This document shows, piece after piece, positions 39,245 to 51,846 of a stretch of 64,000 nucleotides of DNA. The position numbers were made by a program, and so were the translations under genes. The notes beneath the pieces were generated by a model that was not told the origin of the DNA, ran no database searches, and saw nothing but the letters and a program-made list of their open reading frames with translations. The DNA is from Favolaschia claudopus. Taxonomy: Eukaryota > Basidiomycota > Agaricomycetes > Agaricales > Mycenaceae. The stretch lies in assembly GCA_037176885.1 (NCBI GenBank), contig JAWWNJ010000110.1:124001-188000 (forward strand). Reading direction: 5' to 3'. Every line of letters begins with the position of its first letter. Positions within the stretch are counted from its first letter, which is position 1.

Positions 39245-41707
39245 TCAATGTCTCGTCTTCGCGTCCCTCATGATGACGTCTGCAGCTTTTTCCGCAACCT
39301 GTATAGCCAACCCAACATGCTCAGAATCCCACAGCCCGCAAAAAAAAGCAGCGAGAAACTCACTATGTAGATAGGCGACGTGGGGAAATATCCAGGAGTT
39401 TCGGGGAAGGAGCTGGCATCCACCACTCGCAAGTTCCGGACGCCACGAACGTTGAAGTCCCCGTCCAAAACCGCATTGCGATCTGTGAAGGATTGAATTT
39501 CAGCGTTAGAGATCGGCAGTTGGAAAGCCAAATACTCACCTCCGTCAGGTCCGATAGCAGCTGTACAGCAAGCGTGATGGGCTGTATAAAAAGAAAGGTC
39601 GATCAGCTCCGAGGTGCGACCAAGAATATAAAAATCAATATCCCACCGAAGACGTGCTCCAAGACATACTGCTCAATATCTTCATCGCTCGTCACGTTCA
39701 AGCCCGGGGCCGCCTCCCGTGTAACATACTGCTGGATATCAGCATTATGATTGACGACATTTCTCCATCGCTTGATGTTATCTCGAAGTGCCGCAATATC
39801 TGCTTGCCCACCAGGTCCTTGGAACCGCATTTTATTGATGTCCAAAAGGTCTTGCGGATGACCGCCGGTGAGACGGACGTAGCCTTTCGAGCTCGAGGGG
39901 CCATTGAGACTGATTACAGAGACGACATTTTGAGTGTTCGCGGCAACGACACTGAGTCCTATTGCAAGAAGGAGAAAGAACCTTGGTGTCAGCGATGGAT
40001 ATACACAGAGAATATAGGCGACTCATACCGTGTTGGAATCCCGAGAATTGGTTGTTGACAACATACGTGACGATGTCGGGCTCCACGCTCTGCGAGCTAG
40101 CAGACATAGAAAAGGCCTTTCCAACTGGCGTGGGGTTGGTGAAGTTTTCGTGGAACTCCCAATACACAGAGATTTCGTCGTTGTCTGTGACAGAACAAAT
40201 CAATATCTCTTTCGCGGGAATTGAAGAAATCAAAGACCTTGTAAGTTTGCTCCAACACCAGGAAGGTCTACAACAGTGGGAATCCCAGCCTTTCGGAGTT
40301 GCGCTGAGTCTCCGATTCCCGAGAGCTAGCAAAAGTCTGTCAATACGAGTGTTGACCGGCGAACGTGCTAAGAATCATAGCATACCATGAGCTACAAAGC
40401 ATACGAAAAATCAGCGTAAGATATAGAAGTAGGAAGCAATAAAGACACACCAATTGAGGTGTTTGGAATGCGCCACCGCTAACAATCACTTCTTTCTTCG
40501 CAATGATACGCGTCTCCTTCAAGTCCTGCTTTCCGGGGAATCCTTGAGCGATAGGAAGTTTGGCGCCAGGAGTGACGGCCACCCCATACGCAACCGCGTC
40601 TTTCCCCGACCTGCATAACAAAACCTTGGTCGCGAGGGTATTGGTCATGAGCGTGAGCCTGTCCGGGGAATTGGCGGCGAGTTGAGTGACCCTGTCGCGG
40701 ATTGAGGAGCGAGTGAAATCGGGTAGACCTGTCCACTGATTGATACCACGGGCGAGAGGTGGAATTGGGGCTCCATTGTTGATATCTTCGACCAGTGGGC
40801 CAGCTTCGTCGATGAAGGCAGCCCCAAAGGCTTGCCATTGAGGTTCTCAAACAAACGATAAGAGTGAAGAAACATTCACAGCGAAGGTCGCTCACGATCT
40901 GAGCTGAAATTCACAGGTCCACGAATGGTACTCAACCACCCGTCAAAACCGTGGTCGGGGTTCGGAGGCGTCAAGTAGAGATTACGCTCCAGCAGAACAA
41001 AATATTTCTGCATGTTCTCGCGGGTCCAAGAGCTGTCGTTGAACGTGCGAGCCAGGTTGTCGAATGTATCATGAAGTCCGTTTACGCCATTGTCCATAGC
41101 GTTGTGCATCTGTGGCGACGACAGTCAACGTTTGCAGCAAAGACGACGTTGGTACAAGACTTACAGTGCAGCCTCCTATCCCTGCAGAACGAGGATACCT
41201 GTGATGCGCATCAGTAGAGTATCGTGGTGGAGCATTTGACATCTACTGCTCACCAGATATTGTTGCGCTGGACAGCGAAATTAGCAGGATATTCGTTGAC
41301 CCTGTAGTCCAAGTCGATCTTAGGATCTGAGATATTCATCAGTTGTAAGGCTTCCCCGGGACCAGGAGTAGCTTACCATCCATCGCCGAGAAAGCCCGAG
41401 ACAAAGTGGTGGTGTTGATGTTGCCGCTTTCATCAACGCCAGTTTCGACGAGAAGTACTGGTGAATCCATAAGACCTATGGCGTCGTACCGATATTGAAA
41501 CATACCAGAGAAACCGTTTTCTGCGAGTCTGGCTGCAACTGGTCCACCACCAGCGCCAGCACCTACCACAATGTAGTCGTAGCTTTCCACGTTTGACGAG
41601 GTGTCCGGACATCTTTCCAGCGAATCTATTCCGGGTGCCGCATTACCGACGGCGACTCGAGTTGATAGCACAGCGAGAAGGACAGTTTGAAGGAAGGTGA
41701 GAACCAT
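39245..41707 (-). CDS. secreted GMC oxidoreductase
   Basis: A multi-exon flavoprotein of the glucose-methanol-choline family, typically an extracellular FAD-dependent alcohol or sugar oxidase/dehydrogenase. The start at 41,707 gives a signal peptide (MVLTFLQTVLLAVLSTRVAV). The FAD-binding motif is YDYIVVGAGAGGGPVAARLA; the next exon gives VLLVETGVDE. The second GMC signature region is NNIWYPRSAGIGGCTVHNAM. VIVSGGAFQTPQL is the GMC signature near the middle. The catalytic His pair lies in AHHACCTAAIGPDGG, followed after an intron by NLRVVDASSFPETPGYFPTSP. The stop is TGA at 39,245-39,247. CTVHNAM and AHHACC resemble the flavin domains of cellobiose-dehydrogenase-like enzymes. The substrate is unknown. 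Confidence 0.85.
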
Positions 41708-41783
41708 TGAAGCAGGTTCAAGTTGAGAAAAGTTATGCAGAAAAACAAGCTTGAAGCGTCTTCTTTATGAGCTCAGGCGTTCG

Positions 41784-41805
41784 GATAGGTAGGTAGGTAG
41801 GTAGC
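41784..41805. repeat. TAGG microsatellite
   Basis: About five TAGG units upstream of the GMC oxidoreductase start. Confidence 0.8.
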
Positions 41806-41807
41806 GT

Positions 41808-42706
41808 TACACAGCACGGTTCGGGAGACACAAATGGAGCATTCAACAGCATTCAATCGTCTTGGACTTGTGCGAAAATCACGAGCTGAGATTCGTCGAC
41901 CACTAAGACCCCCAGCCAAGTAAATAATTGGTGGGTTCGGAATCGACCAGGAGCGCGGACAGGAGTGGGTCAGTGCGAGAGTCGTCAGCCGCGAGGTTAC
42001 TGTGATGTAGCGAGTAGCTTTACTAAAATGCGGTTGCGTCATTGACTCTGGGGCAGGACTCTTTCTTTGAGAAAGTCTTGGAGAAAGTCGAGTCGGACGT
42101 CCCACACCCGGACTACCAAGAGTATATTCTGATGTCGCATCGACACTCTGTTCATGTGTTTGACAATGTCCCAGTAATCGCTTGCAGTTGGGTCACGGAG
42201 GTAGAGAACAAGAACAAGTATGTGGATCGTGGAATTTGATGACATTGATCTCAAGTGCTAAGGTTCAGCGTTCAGCCACAAAACGCTCGCTCATGTCCAC
42301 CGGTCATGTTTGGAAGGCCTGTGCTGTTCACTGTGTGTCTCAATTTTTCTTGTTTTTATCTCGCAAATCCAATGGTGCCGCTTTGCCATGTCGGCATCAA
42401 TCAATCACCAGTGGTCAGTACATCCTGCCGTTTGCCCATTTTCGACCCACCCGACCCCGAACCTCGCCATTTGCTCTCGGAGTACGCGACGAGTCACCAT
42501 GAAATCGCTGTTGCCTCACTCGTACTCTTTTCCCGTTTCTCAGAGTCGCAAAGTCTTACGGCCAAGCGACAAATCTGAGTTAGGAAACCCAGCTTTCGAA
42601 AGTGGGCCTGCGGCATATGATAGGCTACAAGGAAAACCAATATCCCATCCTAAACATTTTCGTACGGTCAATGAAGAGAGAGGATCCCAGATTCTCGTTT
42701 TCAAGC
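41808..42706. other. intergenic, nothing recognised
   Basis: About 900 bp between the two GMC genes. It should include the promoter of the secreted GMC gene. I see no domain-bearing ORF. Confidence 0.4.
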
Positions 42707-44200
42707 TCATAATCCCGCCTTGACCAAGTCCGCAGCTTTCTCAGCAACAGCGATCACGACAGCACAAGGATGACCAGCGACTGAGGTGGGGAATACAGAC
42801 GCATCGACGACCCGCAAGCCCGCGACGCCATGAACGCGCAGCAGCGGGTCAACGACGCTGGTCGCCGGTGAGCTGCCGATCTTCGCGGTGGAGGTCTTGG
42901 AAGGCACGTATCAGTCGAGCACAGATACATGAGAAGGGTATGGACGTACAGGATGCCATGCAGTCTGCCCGTTACGCTTTATCCAAGCCGTGAGAGCTTC
43001 GTCCGACACCTATAAGAACGCATGGATAATTTTCGAAATTCAGTGCGACGGGGAGCACTGACGGTATCGGGATTGGCATCCCCGGGCCAAAAGAATGTCG
43101 ATTCGTCGTCCGAGTCTGCGGGCAGGTCGAGCATACTCGCTAAGGGTTCCGCGCGCGCGATTCGGAGGCCAAGACACGTGGCTTTGATGAGAACATGTAG
43201 GTCATGCTCATTCGAAAAGTATCTATACGCGAAGATGATGAGTAGGCGTGGGCGGCTGAAGCTGGGCGTGGCGTACTTTGGATCAATAACCGGCGGATCT
43301 AGGATGCTCTTGCTGGCCAAGGTAATCGTCCCCTGACTCTGAGGGTCAATTGCGATGCAGCCCTGTGTAAAAAACGCCTGAGAACAATGTTCCGATGAGC
43401 ATGTCGAAGGAGACCTTACGATGGTCAGCCCGCTCATCCCCGGCGTTTTGGTGAAACCATTGTTAACGACGATCAACGGGGCAAAGAAGATCTCGATGTC
43501 GGGAGCAGCGGACGGGGCGGCTGAGACGTCGATGATCTTTGAATCATGGGTTGATGACGGACTGCAAAGCATTGTCAGAGTTCTGAAGAGCGTGGAGAGA
43601 GCGCTCGTGCGTACACAATGGTGTCCGAATGAACGAATATCCCAACTGGTGCTGCAATACCCGTCATAGGGCCCGATCCCCAGATTAGCCATTGGGCGAG
43701 GGCGACCACGCCGCCGAGCGGGGTGAGGATGTGGTCCCAAGTTTTGCCCGGCTTCGCACGGACCACTAACGATCCTGCGGAGAAGTGCTAGAGCGAGTAC
43801 ATCAGCTCAGTAACGGATGAGAGATTCCAGGCCAACGTACATCTAGCAAGTTTTTTCCTACCAAGGGGAGGTCGCAGACGACATCGATATCATGCTTCCT
43901 AAGCTCATCCGCGGGTCCAATGCCAGAGAGCATAAGCAGTTGCGGAGTCGCTATAGCCCCAAGACTGATGATAACCTCGCGATTCGCACCAACGGCAAAT
44001 ACGCGTCCGTCATCCTTGGCTAAAAGGACACCGACGGCGCGGGGGGAACTAGCTTGTGCCTCGTCCATGACAATCCGTGTAACGCGTGTCTCAACGGCGA
44101 CAGTCAAGTTAGGTCGGCGGAGAACATCGGGTGTAAGGTACGCAGTCGCCGCTGAGCAACCTATACATGGCATGTTGGCGCTTGACGAGGTCTAGTAAAA
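42707..44200 (-). pseudogene. N-terminally truncated GMC oxidoreductase
   Basis: Only the C-terminal two thirds of a GMC enzyme is present. Recognisable parts in order are TSSSANMPCIGCSAATAYL, RRPNLTVAVETRVTRIVMDE, NREVIISLGAIATPQLLMLS with GIGPADELRKHDIDVV, then GSRITLASKSILDPPVIDPK-like sequence, and finally [20 protein letters not shown] and [19 protein letters not shown]. The stop is at 42,707-42,709. The FAD-binding GxGxxG exon is missing. Upstream of about 44,200 the sequence turns into the inverted-repeat element, so insertion or deletion probably removed the N-terminus. It is closer to aryl-alcohol-oxidase-type GMC proteins than to its neighbour. Confidence 0.7.
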
Positions 44201-44292
44201 AAGAAGCAACGTACGCTCTCCGCGAGGGTCTACAGACGCGGCAAAATTGGACACACCTGCTGGCCCCTTATCTGCGTTCATGTCTCTGTACT

Positions 44293-45233
44293 TGGGTACG
44301 GGCACTGCCCTTGCCGGGAACGGCAGCTTTGTACTTGTTTGTTCTCAGTCAACTCTTAGTTTTCCATGTTCCACTCTATTCCGGCTTGCACAATGCCCAT
44401 AGAGACTAACTTTCGCGGTGAATGTTGTGTCAAATACCTAAATCTACTTGGATCCCCCACAAAAACAAGATTTTTCTCTCAAATACTCAATTTATTGTGC
44501 TGCAACCAGCATCCTTCCCAACATTTTGTGTTCCATTAGCTTCAAAATTTGAAGATATTCACTCTCCATTCATTTATGCTGCATCTGGGCCGTATGGATT
44601 GGCATCTTGGACCAATCTTGCCGTAAATTTCTGACTTGCGAAGAGGACCAACCAATTTCGGCCGAACCGGCCGAGTGTTCGGATATAGTTGATCTTCGCC
44701 TCTTTAAACAGTGTTTGACTCCCTTTTCGTGGTCGGATAGTGTTTCCAGGGAAGGAATTATAGTTGATGACATTGTTAGCGCGCATATTTGCATGAAATC
44801 GGACGAGCAGAGAGGTATATTGGCAGTGCACAGTAAGTGTGACACCTGTGACTCCCGCGTACGAAGAGGGAACAGAATAAAATCCATCGTTTATTCAGAA
44901 CACATTCTAGCCATATAAGTTGTGGGAGAAATATCTTCCATTTATAGAGATCTTTAAATGTTATCCCTTGAATTTGTAAAATTCCTTTGCCTTCCCCTGG
45001 AAGTGGGGGAGTGTTGAAAAAATGCAGCAGCTTTGAGATGAAGGTTGAGGGAGGGAGTACCAAAAGGGATAACTTTTATTTTTATGCCTCTTATGAAGAT
45101 TTTACCTCAGTAGTCCCAAGAGATACAGCCCGTTTTTCCGGCGGTGAAACCTTTGCAAAATTGGAACCAAACGCCTCTGCGAACCAAACAAGTGCAAAGC
45201 TGCCGTTCCCGGCAAGGGCAGTGCCCGTACCCA
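44293..45233. mobile_element. 941-bp segment bounded by 49-bp inverted repeats
   Basis: 44,293-44,341 is the reverse complement of 45,185-45,233 with one mismatch. The arms start TGGGTACGGGCACTGCC and contain GCCGGGAACGGC. The inside has no recognisable transposase. No clear target duplication is present; TGTACT touches the left arm but lies 7 bp outside the right one. It adjoins the truncated GMC gene and may be a degenerate TIR element or an inverted duplication. Confidence 0.5.
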
Positions 45234-45276
45234 CTGGCAGTGTACTCGCTGAGTATCTCATTCACGAGGGCGATGA

Positions 45277-45707
45277 AAGGAATCTTACGGTATTTTGGGT
45301 ATGCCCACTTGGACAGCAGCATCGATCACCGACTCAGAGATGATATCGATTTCGGTCCAGTTTCCCGGGATCTTACGGATCACCTGTCAGCACGGTCAGT
45401 CTTTGAGCTCCACCTCGCCACCGCACTCCCCCAACACCCGTCCCTCGGTGCATTCGAAATCGAGCGCAAGAATGATGTGCTTCGCATCTCGGGCCTCCCC
45501 TCCGGTGTTGCGGCTGCGCTGGTGCGCGCATGGGGTGACCATAGTGTGGAAGGATACAAATTTATCAAAATGAAGTTTGTCGGCGGCGATGCGGGGAATA
45601 ACGGCACAAGTGGAGGCCAACGCGTGTCCAATACCGCGGCCGGGCGTGGAAATCCTACCTCCCATCGCAAGTTTACGTCGAACAATACAAAACCGTTCCG
45701 TCGCTAG
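45277..45707 (+). CDS. unrecognised ORF
   Basis: The in-frame part from about MKGILRYFGYAHLDS to the stop at 45,705-45,707 encodes about 143 aa with a plausible globular composition (SLGAFEIERKNDVLRISGLP, AWGDHSVEGYKFIKMKFVGG) and a basic, Gly/Asn-rich end. The true start is unclear, since the frame is open further upstream through the right arm of the inverted repeat. I do not recognise a family. It could be an exon of an element-encoded gene. Confidence 0.3.
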
Positions 45708-46285
45708 AGTGGTTCCGCAAATGTCAAGTAGTTTAAAATTCGCTTTAATGTTTTATGTTCGCAAACCTATCAAGTCAACCCTCAAATTCCTCCGATCTCA
45801 ATGGTTTCAATGCCCATGCATCAAGGCTTAATTGATGTTCCCAAAAGTCCTTGGGCCTATTTCTCGCGAATTAGGATGGTGTGCATGCACGCTGCAAAGG
45901 GAAAGACCTACGACAACTACTATAAACTGGTGGATACTGGGGATTTATACCTGGGGAGAGAGAACTCTCTTCAGGTCCTACGGGTTTTAACCAGCAGTCC
46001 CGCCATTCAAACGGTCGGCCAGTCCAATAGTAGTCAGCGTCTTGTAGTCATCAACCCCCTGGAATGGTGTGTGCTCCGATGGCTTCGTGTAGCACCCCAG
46101 GCATCTACGTTTTGGTGCCGTAACAGACCTGTAAGGGTGGTTTCCGCGGTACAGACGAACCCCCCTTAGAGGGGGTAGCCTCCGCGGCACCTTAGTCGTA
46201 TATTACACAAGTACTTCCGAATTAGGATAGTCGTAACTTCCAAATTCGGCTGCGAAGGCGTGACCCTCGCTTAGCTCCCTCCGCC
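45708..46285. other. KDZ element upstream region with hairpins
   Basis: No supported gene. At about 46,158-46,176 ACCCCCCTTAGAGGGGGT forms a stem-loop flanked by CCGCGG words (46,145 and 46,187), giving a nested inverted repeat. This may be part of the left end of the KDZ transposon or its promoter region. Confidence 0.4.
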
Positions 46286-49200
46286 ATGCCGAAAGGGCCA
46301 AAACGCTCGACGCGCGCGAACCAGCCAGCGACCGCTGCTGGTCCAGGTGTACACTACACAAGTCCCATCAAGGCTCGCGGTCGTCGCCGGAAGGGAGTGG
46401 TAAAAGGGCTAGGCCAATCCCAGGAAGCTGCCGCCGCCGCTCAGCTTTTGTACGCGTTCATGCGCGACGACGACCCTCCCGACGCGCCTCCACCTCTTCC
46501 AGATCAACCTATGGACTTGGTTGACGGCTCAGATGCCCCAGATGTGAACATGGACGGCTGGATAGACGAGGAACCCGCGGTAGAGCCTCCTGCCCCCTCG
46601 ATACCTCGCCCGCCTCCTCCGCCTCCCTTACCTCGACAGCCCGCCGGCGACGCCGCTCACCAGCGATTGAATGAAGCATGGAATACGCTTCTGCCTTCGC
46701 TGGAGCTTCCTTGGGTTCAGTACTACCGGGATACACACGGCCTCCCCGCGCTTCTATTCCACCCGAGCTCGTCTGTCATTGTACGATGATGTCGCCGTGC
46801 AATGACTCTGTGGTTTCCCGGGTTAAGTGTCTCTACCCAACACGTATGTTCATTAGAGCAGCTTTGTATTCGTCATTCACTGACCTTCCGCAGATGTCCA
46901 GCGCGTCACAATCAGGACCTGCAGCTGCAAGTCGGCTGCCGTTCTTCTTGTTGAGCATGGGGTCTTCCCTGCTTCGCCAACTAAGCCGCAGACGGGTGTT
47001 TCGTTTGACTTGCTGGACTCCTATCGGGCTTTTTTCGAACGCTCTTGTGATGCTGTTACTGCGCTTGCAGCGGCACTTCATACGGTGTACGAGAGGCGAG
47101 GGTTCAGAGTGTTATCAGACAGAGTGTGTCTTTACATCTTCTTTTTGGTATCTCACAATTGAATCCACGAATCAGCCGCGAAATGGTGAGGCGGATGTTA
47201 CGCGGGATCCCTTCCGACGATCCCTCATCCAGGCCGTCCAATATTCTTGCAACCTCCGGGCTCAGGTGGAGGCAAAGGTGGATGCAGCGCTTCTACAGGC
47301 ATCCTCAATGCAGATGGCAGTTGAGCCCTCCGCCGACACCTCCGCCGAGCCTGTTGCACCCTCCGCCACACCTGCCGCCGAGCCTGTTGCCCCCTTAGCC
47401 ACACCTGCCGCCGAGCCTGTTGCCCCCTTAGCCACATCTACCGCCAGCACCTCCGCCGACACCTCCGCCGAGCCTGTTGCCCGTTCCAATGGGTCCCGGC
47501 TTCTTCCAGGACGGGCGGATCGCGCTCTATCCGAACACTGCCCGGCATGCTTTGGGCTGACTGAGTGGGGGAGGTCGTTGGCTGAGTAATCTCTTCTTCT
47601 TTTTGATTTATTATAGCTAAAATGTCTCTTACAGCGGTGGTGACGTGCAGAATGGGGCAGATGGATGTTTCAGCTATCCGCATGCGAAGAAGGCTGGCGA
47701 TGGGCCGATTTCCTATAAGCCCCAATTTTTTCTTTCCAAGAAGACGGTCGATTCCATTGGGCAAAGGATCATCGTTGCAAGGACGAAGCCCAAAGCCAAC
47801 CCTAAACGCCGGGTCCCGCAAGAAGTCATCGATTCGTGCGAGGAGTCTTGGGACGCGGCAAACGAGAAGAAGCGGAGGGCCAACCCTGAGCGGTATGATG
47901 CCAGCGGTGTGTTTGTAATGACATGCCGCCATGGGCAGGTTATCCTCCTTTGTAACATTGATACCCCGGGGGAGCAGCAGCGATACATCGTCGCCATGCT
48001 GGAGACACTGTTCAAAATGCTGCCTTGGAATGCAACACTCATACAGGCATACGACGTTGCTTGTATCACAGACCATAGTCTCAATTTGGTATGTTTTACA
48101 TCCCTCATTTATGTCTTGACCTCCGCCTCACCCTCCGCCAAGTACCCAATTCTCTCAGAAGGCATTCGCGACCGCGTAGCCTTTGTCATCAATGGGATGC
48201 ATGCGTATGGGCATCAGTGGGCGTGTCAGCTGGTTTATAGTCCCAGGTTCCGCGTCGGAATGGGGCTTTCAGATCACGAAGGCGTGGAGCGCTTTTGGTC
48301 GCGGATGCGGAAGCTGATACCGGTGACAAGGGCGCAATGGGTGCGTCTCGCATTCCTCTTTCTCTGCAGTCCTTCTAACCACCAGTACATTTTGTGCAGG
48401 GCTCGCGGCGGATATGGATGATCGATCAGTACGCCGCGTTTGTGGGAGAGGAGAGCCGTGCCTCCCTTGGCGCTTGGATCGGTCGCCAACAGGAAAAGAA
48501 TGTTGTACCCAAGCATCGTACTGCCGCCAAGACCATTCGGGATTGTGGGCTGACTGAGAGCGTGCTTCGTGCTGAATGGGATGCGCAGAAGGAGGCACAG
48601 ACCTCTATCCGCGCTCGTAAGTTGCTGTATTCTAATTTACCTGAGATTGAGACTTTCCCAGATGCTCCGCAACGCCTCCGCCGCGAACTCGATAAGGTCC
48701 TTTCGCTCCAGACACAAATCGAAGCCATCGAAAAGACCATCGAAGACACGAACAAGACGCTCAAGGGCGCAGGAGCCTCGACATCATCTCTGAAGATTCT
48801 TCAAGGTTTAGAGGTCACTCATGAGAAGCTCAGCGCCGAGGCGGAGGCACTGTATGCCTCCCTCAACATCCAAGATACCTACCCGGAGTTGCGCGGTCTA
48901 CCTTTGGAATTCACGCAGACGTTACTAGTGGCGCGGGATTTGAAGATCAACATTCGGAAACGCGCGACAGGGTCTTTCATGGAATGGGAGACTCTTGACC
49001 GAGCGGTATCGGGGAGGCGAGAGCCGCTTGGGACAAGGCTTCATCAGATCACACGCAAGGCGATCAGCAAACGCCAACCAGCTTTATTGAAGGCTATCAA
49101 CAAATTCAATACAGCCTGCGCGACTCTCGAAAGCCTTCGCCCTCCTCAATGTTCCGTCCCAATTCCCACCCCCCTCTCTACCCAGCTCAACGGCCTTCGC

Positions 49201-50923
49201 AATGATCCCAGCCTCCACGAGGACGTATGGATCACGCCGTCTGAAGGGCCAATCCCGCGCTGGCTCAATGACACAGACGTGCGCGATGGAATTCGAAGCC
49301 TCCATCTCCTGGATAGATGTGCCGAAGAAACTGTGCGCCTAAATCTCGAACGAGACAATCTCAAGCACTGGCTGCGTGAGGAAAAGGATATTGTGGCGCG
49401 GGCAAAGGAGGCGCTAGGTGGTATGTGATACCATTCCGCCATAGAGACATTCTAACCTAGCTGCAGCTTCCCCTCTCGTTTTCTTCCTTTCACAACGCGA
49501 GCAGGACCTTGCGGACATGTCAAGGTACTGGGCTCCCTTCCTTCGTCATCGAGATGTCGAGGGTCGAATAATTACAACGTCGGCGAATGCTCTCGCGGCC
49601 TCCGCCGTAGCCTTCGCCGATTTTGTCACACCCTCCGTCACACCTCCGCCAGCCTCCATCACACCTCCGCCAGCCTCCGCCATACCTCCGCCGTCCTTAA
49701 TGACACGCCCCTTCGCAACCCCCTCTAACGTAGCATCCATCCCAGCTCGGCCTCCGACCGATACACTGCTGGGCATGTTGTCTAAGGCTTCAGCCGCAGC
49801 ATCCGCCATTATTTCCGCTAGCAACGAAGACGAGTTTCTTGAGTTCACCGAAGATTTGGACGAACCCCAGCTCGATCCCGGGGATCTTTCAGACGAAGAC
49901 CAGGTGGTTCTGATTGAGCAGGTAATGGAGGACTCAGGTGACGAGGGGGAGGTCGAGACCTCTGCGGTGGAGGTTTCTCCGGATGTTATTGATATACAGT
50001 GGACACAGGAGGCGAGTATTCTTCTCTACCTTGCTTAAGGATTTCGGCTGACGGATTTGCAGTTGCCTCGCACTGCTGATACCACCTTCGCCCGCCAGCT
50101 TGCCGATCGCAATGCCGATCGCATAAGCAGCTCCGAAAATCTAAGCCATTTCGTCGTCCGGCAAGATACATATGCCTTGGAAATCACTCCCCACGATTTC
50201 AGGCCGTTCGCCAACCCCACCGGCCGCCTCAATGGGTTTGGCCTCAACGCCGTCGCCGCCTCCTTGCTCACCCTATACCGTACCCTGCATTCTCCAACCA
50301 GCGCTTTTGCTAATCAATGTGCTGTGTTTAGCACCTATGATTTGCCAAAAGTACACTTCAAGCGCTCTGATCCTGACATCTGGCGACATATATCACCTAC
50401 GAAATACTGGGACAAGCCGATCTGGTTGATCCCCATCTTCAGAGCGGAGGAGGCGCACTGGGTATTGGCCATAGTGCTGATTCCCACTCAGACATTACTT
50501 TTCTTTGACAGCCTTGCATCAGCCAGAGGTTGGCGTCAAGATCTCCGTGTACGTTCCACATTCATCAATTCCTCATTTGGCTTACCTAGTTTCAGGATGT
50601 AATGCTGCTCATGACTCGGCTAGTTGCTCTCGCAAATCGCAACAGCCATCCATTGCATGTGAGCACCGAAGACCCCACGGACAGATGGCAAGCACGCCCA
50701 CTCTTCAAAGTTGTAGGTCCATCTCAATTTCGCCTCGAAAGCATTCCTATAGCTTTTGCAGGGGTTCCCTCGACAAACGAACGATTACGATTGTGGTGTT
50801 TGGGTATTGAGCATGATGGCAGCATTCATGCGAGGACATCAAGAGACTGCCCTCACTGAATCTAATGTTCCTTATGTGCGGGACCTACTTAAACGGCACA
50901 TTCTTACACTCTCGATTACATAG
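46286..50923 (+). CDS. KDZ transposase with C-terminal Ulp1 protease
   Basis: A multi-exon gene for a Kyakuja-Dileera-Zisupton-type DNA transposase. The Pro-rich N-terminus is followed, after a possible 53-nt intron (46,711-46,763), by a CxC cysteine cluster: LVCHCTMMSPC, VKCLYPT, then IRTCSCKSAAVLLVEHGVFP. Then come SYRAFFERSCDAVTALAAAL and HCPACFGLTEWG. The catalytic part has GGDVQNGADGCFS, LIQAYDVAC, HAYGHQWACQLVY and GLSDHEGVERFWSRMRKL. A coiled-coil-like linker with acidic and Pro/Thr-rich stretches leads to a Ulp1 (C48) domain: RLNGFGLNAVAASLL, IWLIPI, HWVLAI (His), FFDSLASARGW (Asp) and, after an intron ending at about 50,760, QTNDYDCGVWVL (Cys). The stop is TAG at 50,921-50,923. Ulp1-type proteases cut SUMO-like tags and are known companions of such transposases. 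No break is obvious. Confidence 0.85.
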
Positions 50924-51000
50924 CCGTGTGTTGGTAAATACCTTGTAGATGATGTAGATGAGACAGTGAATTCAAGGACTTGCAAAGACCATTTGTTGTG

Positions 51001-51095
51001 CCTCCGCGGACCTCCGCCAGCTGAACTCAGAGCCTCCGCCGACCTCCGCCAACTGAACTCAGAGCCTCCGCCGACCTCCGCCAACTAAACTCAAA
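51001..51095. repeat. about 32-bp tandem repeat, three units
   Basis: Three units of CCTCCGCCGACCTCCGCCAA plus CTGAACTCAGAG lie between the KDZ gene and the convergent small basic gene. Five CCTCCGCC words are included. Confidence 0.85.
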
Positions 51096-51135
51096 ACTCA
51101 GAAACTTCGTCTCCCAGCAACATATTGTCAATTTC

Positions 51136-51846
51136 TCAATCGGAAGTAGAGTACAAGTAGTACAAATGACATATGGAACGTCCAAGCCACTGAATATAAT
51201 GCTTCAACATGGCAAATTCTCGGGGTTGGTGAGATGGATGGTAAATTCCCGTTCGTTCTATTTCCTCCACACGACACCAGGCCGCACGCTTCTTGAGAAC
51301 ATCCTGCTGCAGCCGTCGGAACAAGTGTTCCCGTCCATTGCTTTGTATCTCCTCCCGCAATTCAGCGTCACGCCGATTTTGCTCCCGTAGTCGAACCCCG
51401 TGTAGAACGTCCACCAAGGAATTTGTGAATCTGAGGTAGGCAGCAGAGTCGGGGTCAGAGGAGTCTTCATCTTCTTCAAACGGAGGCTCGTTCTTCCAGC
51501 GAGCAAGATCGCTTTCATCGACGGTGTCGGGAGAGCGCAACGCCTCAGCAAACAATTCTGAGTGAGTGGGAAGCGGGAGGTGATACATCTCCAGCATTCT
51601 CGGTGTAGGGGGAGGTAGCGCGTCTGGTACGGGTGTCGTTTGCGGTCTTTCCCGCTGCTTGCGTCGGTGACTCGATTTTCTATAGGCAGAGCGCACCATC
51701 TTCCCGCTACATTCATGCTCTTATCAGTTCGAACGCAATAGACAGTTATAATGGACGCACTAGGTACTTTGAATATATCTCAGACCTCTTTCTCGCTTGG
51801 CGGCGGCTTGCTCGTCGAGAGAAAGATACTTTGGTCGACGTCCCAT
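51136..51846 (-). CDS. small basic protein linked to KDZ transposon
   Basis: The likely first exon starts at 51,846 with MGRRPKYLSLDEQAAAKRER, a basic pattern seen in short proteins that accompany KDZ transposases. After an intron (about 51,720-51,785) a 187-aa frame continues SAYRKSSHRRKQRERPQ and TPRMLEMYHLPLPTHSELFA. It ends with RRDAELREEIQSNGREHLF and RSICHLYYLYSTSD; the stop is at 51,136-51,138. The exact splice phase was not resolved. The basic N-terminus suggests nucleic-acid binding. It is convergent with the KDZ gene. Compare the gene at 60,997-61,633, which has a similar start. Confidence 0.55.
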
